The position numbers and the translations under genes are program-made. Below the pieces are notes generated by a model that saw only the letters and a program-made list of their open reading frames with translations, had not been told where the DNA came from and made no database searches. Shown here piece after piece: positions 60,904 through 64,000 of a DNA stretch of 64,000 nt; position 1 is the stretch's first letter, and each line of letters opens with the position of its first letter. The stretch is from Emydura subglobosa. Taxonomy: Eukaryota; Chordata; Testudines; Chelidae. Location of the stretch: positions 5,004,876 to 5,068,875 of the forward strand of contig ML680037.1 of the NCBI GenBank assembly GCA_007922225.1, read 5' to 3'.

Positions 60904-63057
60904 AGATATGTTATTTATAATATCTCTAATGTCATATTCCTACCCGTTCATCCATAGACAGAAAAAATAGGGTAAACAGGACTGGAATTTCTAATGTAAA
61001 AATCAAACAGTGAGGGAAGGAAGGAAGGGGGGAAAAACAACAAAAAGGGAAACAAAAAGTTCTTACCTTTTAGGCCTTCTTTTATACAACATAATGAAGA
61101 AAAGGCATTAATCACCCCTCCCCCTTTTGCAGGTCACTTTAAGTTAGATGTTAAATACTTATCTCAGAAAAAAGAAAACTAGAAAATAGGATTCTGCCCT
61201 GATGTTACTATTTGGTGGTACATATTTCTGTGGAGATACTACAGTGTAAACTTTAACACAAGTCAAGTTGAAGCTTTAACTCAACCAGTATTGCATCTCC
61301 CCAGAAATGCTTAGACTCAACATCAAACAGGATTCAGCACTTATAGAACACGAAGAGGTACTACTTCCAATTTTCATTTTTCTGAGTCAGGTATTTAATT
61401 GCTATATTAAAAACATCTAAACAGAGGGGAAAAATTGTGCCCTTTTGCTTCTTTACGATCAACTCAACCAATTAGCAAGTGTTAACATCTTCACTGCCTT
61501 GTCTACACTAGAGTTTTAGAACCTGTTAGTCTTAGCAATACACCTTTAAATCCTAGTCAAGATAAAAATCACCAAATCACAGTTTTGATTTGGTAAATCT
61601 AAACATAAATCAAGGTTTCAAAGCTGAAAGACTCATTTGGCTCATGTTCTCTAGCCTGTCACTAATGCAGATGTTAAAAGGCTGTTACATTTACCAATAC
61701 AAACAAAATTGGCAACTAACTTTTTAAATGATTTATGTTAATATCACAATATTCAGTGAGGATGATCAATAAAATAAACCATTTTGGGTGGGAGGGCATT
61801 TCCAGATTGCCCAATTTATCAGCAGTTACACGCCATGCAAAAACAACCCACACAAACATTATGGGTGCCATATTTTCCGATCTTCCACAGGTTGACGTGG
61901 AATCATCTCATCTTGCTGAATCAGGTCCCAGGGGATGGATGTTTGTACAAATTTCTACACCTCGTTTCTTTAGCCCTCTCCCAGTCATTGCAATGGAAGG
62001 CACAAAGTCTAATAAAATTTGAAGGTGAAGGGGAGGAATGTATTCCTAGACAAACACAATAAAGTTCTAAACTGGCGGTGTAGTGAGAATTAAATGTAGG
62101 ATACTAATTAAGGACTTCATAGCACTTTGATGATGTTCTCTTTTTTCTTATCCTTTTTCTTTTGTTCTTTCTAGCCAATCACTTCAGAAATTCCTCTAAA
62201 TAATTCTTAATTTACAGCAAAAGAGAAGTAGCATAGAATGCAACAGTAAACTCAGAACTGAAATGAAAGGAATAGATATGAACAAAGGAGGGAGGGACGA
62301 ACATGACATATTTATTCTAAATCTATCTGGGCATTCCATGAATTAATGCTGCAGCTTTCGGACCTTTTTTCCTTCTGAGTACTTGTAACAACAGGGTCTT
62401 TTTAGGAATTTGGATATTTCTAAATTCTTATAATATGGAAAGATTCTATACATCTTCCTTTATTTTTGTTATTAAGGATTGCTGTATATATGTATGGTCA
62501 GTTTAAATTTGACTGTTGTTCTGTAAATATCCCATCAAAGATCACGTGCCTGATTAAGGGTGATTAGCTGTACTCTCAGGTTCATTTAATTACCTTAATG
62601 GGTTTTTAGAAGAATGGTTCTCAGCCTTTGAGAAATTCTGCTACCAGATTAAGACCTTGATGTACCAGTCACTGCTTACCACCTTCCTTTCAGCTGTGTG
62701 CGCTCTAACCCACAATTATTAGAGAAACGATAACTCCATTTATACTGCAGACCTGGAGTCAGTTAATGACATCTAAACTATTAAGAAGGGAAAATATCTG
62801 TGCACATTGAAATCTTTGGATAAACTGAGCCTGTATGCAGCAAACCACTTATTTAATTTACATCACAGAATAATCTGTATGGAACTGGAAGCAAAGGCCT
62901 GAGAGAGATCACTGAGTGCTAGAAGTAAAGCCACTTAGGAGTGAGGGCTGATAGGCATAGTTCCTGAGGCCTCTGTGTGTTGGAGAGCCTGATCCTTCCC
63001 CCTATGATGAAGTTGGGTTCAGGAAAACTTCCATTTCTTGACCACTAGCTTTAAGAG

Positions 63058-63323
63058 TGAGGCTACATACACGCTACAGCTTATAGTCGGTATAACTTAT
63101 GTCGCTCGGGTGTGACTAAGCCACCCATAGCAACATAAGCTACACTGTCCCAAATGTGGATGGCACCATGTCAGTGGGAGCAGCTACAACCACTCATGGA
63201 GGCTGGAGTAATTAAGGCGATGGGAGAGCTCTCTCCCATCGGCTTAGAGGGTCTGCATTAGCAGCATTACAGCTGCATCGGTGCAGCTGCGCTGCTGTAA
63301 GCTCTCTAGTGTAGCCAGAGCCT
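63058..63323. repeat. fold-back MITE
   Basis: GAGGCTACATACACGCTAC on the left pairs imperfectly with AGCTCTCTAGTGTAGCCAG at the right. Interior palindromes 'gggagagctctctccc' and 'cagctgcatcggtgcagctg' are further fold-back structure. Confidence 0.55.
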
Positions 63324-64000
63324 GATTGTGGCGTTAGCGTTTTCTTTTTAAATTCAAGCTTTTTCAAGCTAATTTAGAGTGCATGGGAGGTGCTATCCAG
63401 CCAGCCCTGGGAGCCCAAGTTTTGTTTATGTGCATCATGGACAGCAACGAAGCTTGTTCCTTTACTATATGCCTCAGCCCTTTCCTAAGGGGAACACCTA
63501 TGTTGGGAATTCAAACCAGGCTCCCAATTAGTGCTGTGATTGAGATTTTTGTAATGGCAGCTGATTTCTGCTTGGACCAGGAGTGAGACTTCACTAACTC
63601 TTTTCACATATGTGTCACTGAACAGTCCTCATATAGTAATGAATGTTTTTTTGGTGCCACTTATTTGAGCAGTATTTGAAATGCAGCCCTAAAAGACACT
63701 ATCTATCAACCCCCTAAGAGTTAAATTGTTAAAGAGTTAAATTCAGGCACTGAGCAAGTGCGTGAAGAGGGAGAGTGTGCAAGGAGCCTTCCGTGTTCTC
63801 TTTGATTTGCACAATCACAGTCCCTGTTCTTCTCTGAGCACAGGAACTGTTCTTTCCTGACTCCCCTTGGTGGGCAAGCTGCCTCAAAGAGATCAGGGAA
63901 CTGGCCAGGCCCAGAGAGGTGAGCTTGCTACCCTCATTGTGTTGCATGCATAATAAAACAGTACCATAATACTCTTGCAGCCCTGGGAGTCTCCATCCTT

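Larger units (their letters stand above)
59280..64000. other. intron or 3' region after window exon 17
   Basis: Contains two inverted copies of a dispersed repeat (59585-60336 and 60740-60903), a GC-rich insertion (59790-60213), a MITE at 63058-63323, and an AATAAA at 59464-59469. AT-rich sequence 60910-63050 shows no exon or repeat I can name. Confidence 0.6.

Noticed and set aside
1..64000. CRISPR arrays, operons, or prokaryotic mobile systems
   Set aside because: No regularly spaced direct repeats with unique spacers and no dense coding; the spliced gene and CR1/hAT/LTR repeats show vertebrate nuclear DNA.

Overview
The window is vertebrate nuclear DNA. It has short coding exons in long AT-rich introns, GT-AG splice sites, CR1 LINEs with the (ATTCTATG)n tail, and many fold-back DNA-transposon relics. 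The repeat mix (several CR1 subfamilies, abundant TIR/fold-back MITEs, hAT and Tigger derivatives, a Gmr1-like Ty3/Gypsy element) points to a reptile, most likely a turtle. That assignment rests on repeat recognition, not on a search.

There is one host gene, on the + strand, entering from the left and leaving to the right. Seventeen exons (453-59279) can be chained with consistent phase at every junction, giving 1503 codons plus one base without an internal stop. In order they encode a conserved N-terminal block with a long Ser/Thr-rich tail (exons 1-2), a SEC14/CRAL-TRIO-like domain (exons 3-6), a spectrin-repeat-like helical region (exons 7 to early 12), a Ser/Pro-rich linker (rest of exon 12), a Dbl-homology RhoGEF domain (exons 13-15) and a PH domain (exons 16-17). 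This is the PLEKHG4 / PLEKHG4B / ARHGEF40 / KIAA1755 architecture. PLEKHG4B is the best guess from length and conserved PH-region wording. The first exons and the C-terminal tail lie outside the window. Exon numbers used here count from the left edge of the window.

The intron between window exons 3 and 4 is 17 kb and holds the main accessory feature: a nearly complete Ty3/Gypsy-type LTR retrotransposon (8367-15024) in the sense orientation, bounded by TG...CA LTRs and a perfect 5-bp target duplication. Its pol order is protease, integrase, reverse transcriptase, RNase H. Integrase before RT is the hallmark of Gmr1-like elements, and its Gag carries a SCAN-domain-like capsid segment. Both LTRs keep a colinear open frame of about 140 codons. 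The element is broken by stops, frameshifts, a promoter deletion in the 3' LTR and a CR1 insertion. A separate LINE fragment later landed exactly on its left host/LTR boundary.

Other introns hold CR1 copies (35047-35910 minus; 43241-45054 plus, nested in an older MITE), a candidate solo LTR (31522-32620), a 962-bp hAT element with an 8-bp target duplication (22147-23108), a Tigger-type MITE (7048-7420), a TIR element carrying tRNA-like modules (55363-56674), and many fold-back MITEs. No second host gene, RNA gene, CRISPR array or prokaryotic feature was seen. Coordinates of repeats without target duplications are approximate.
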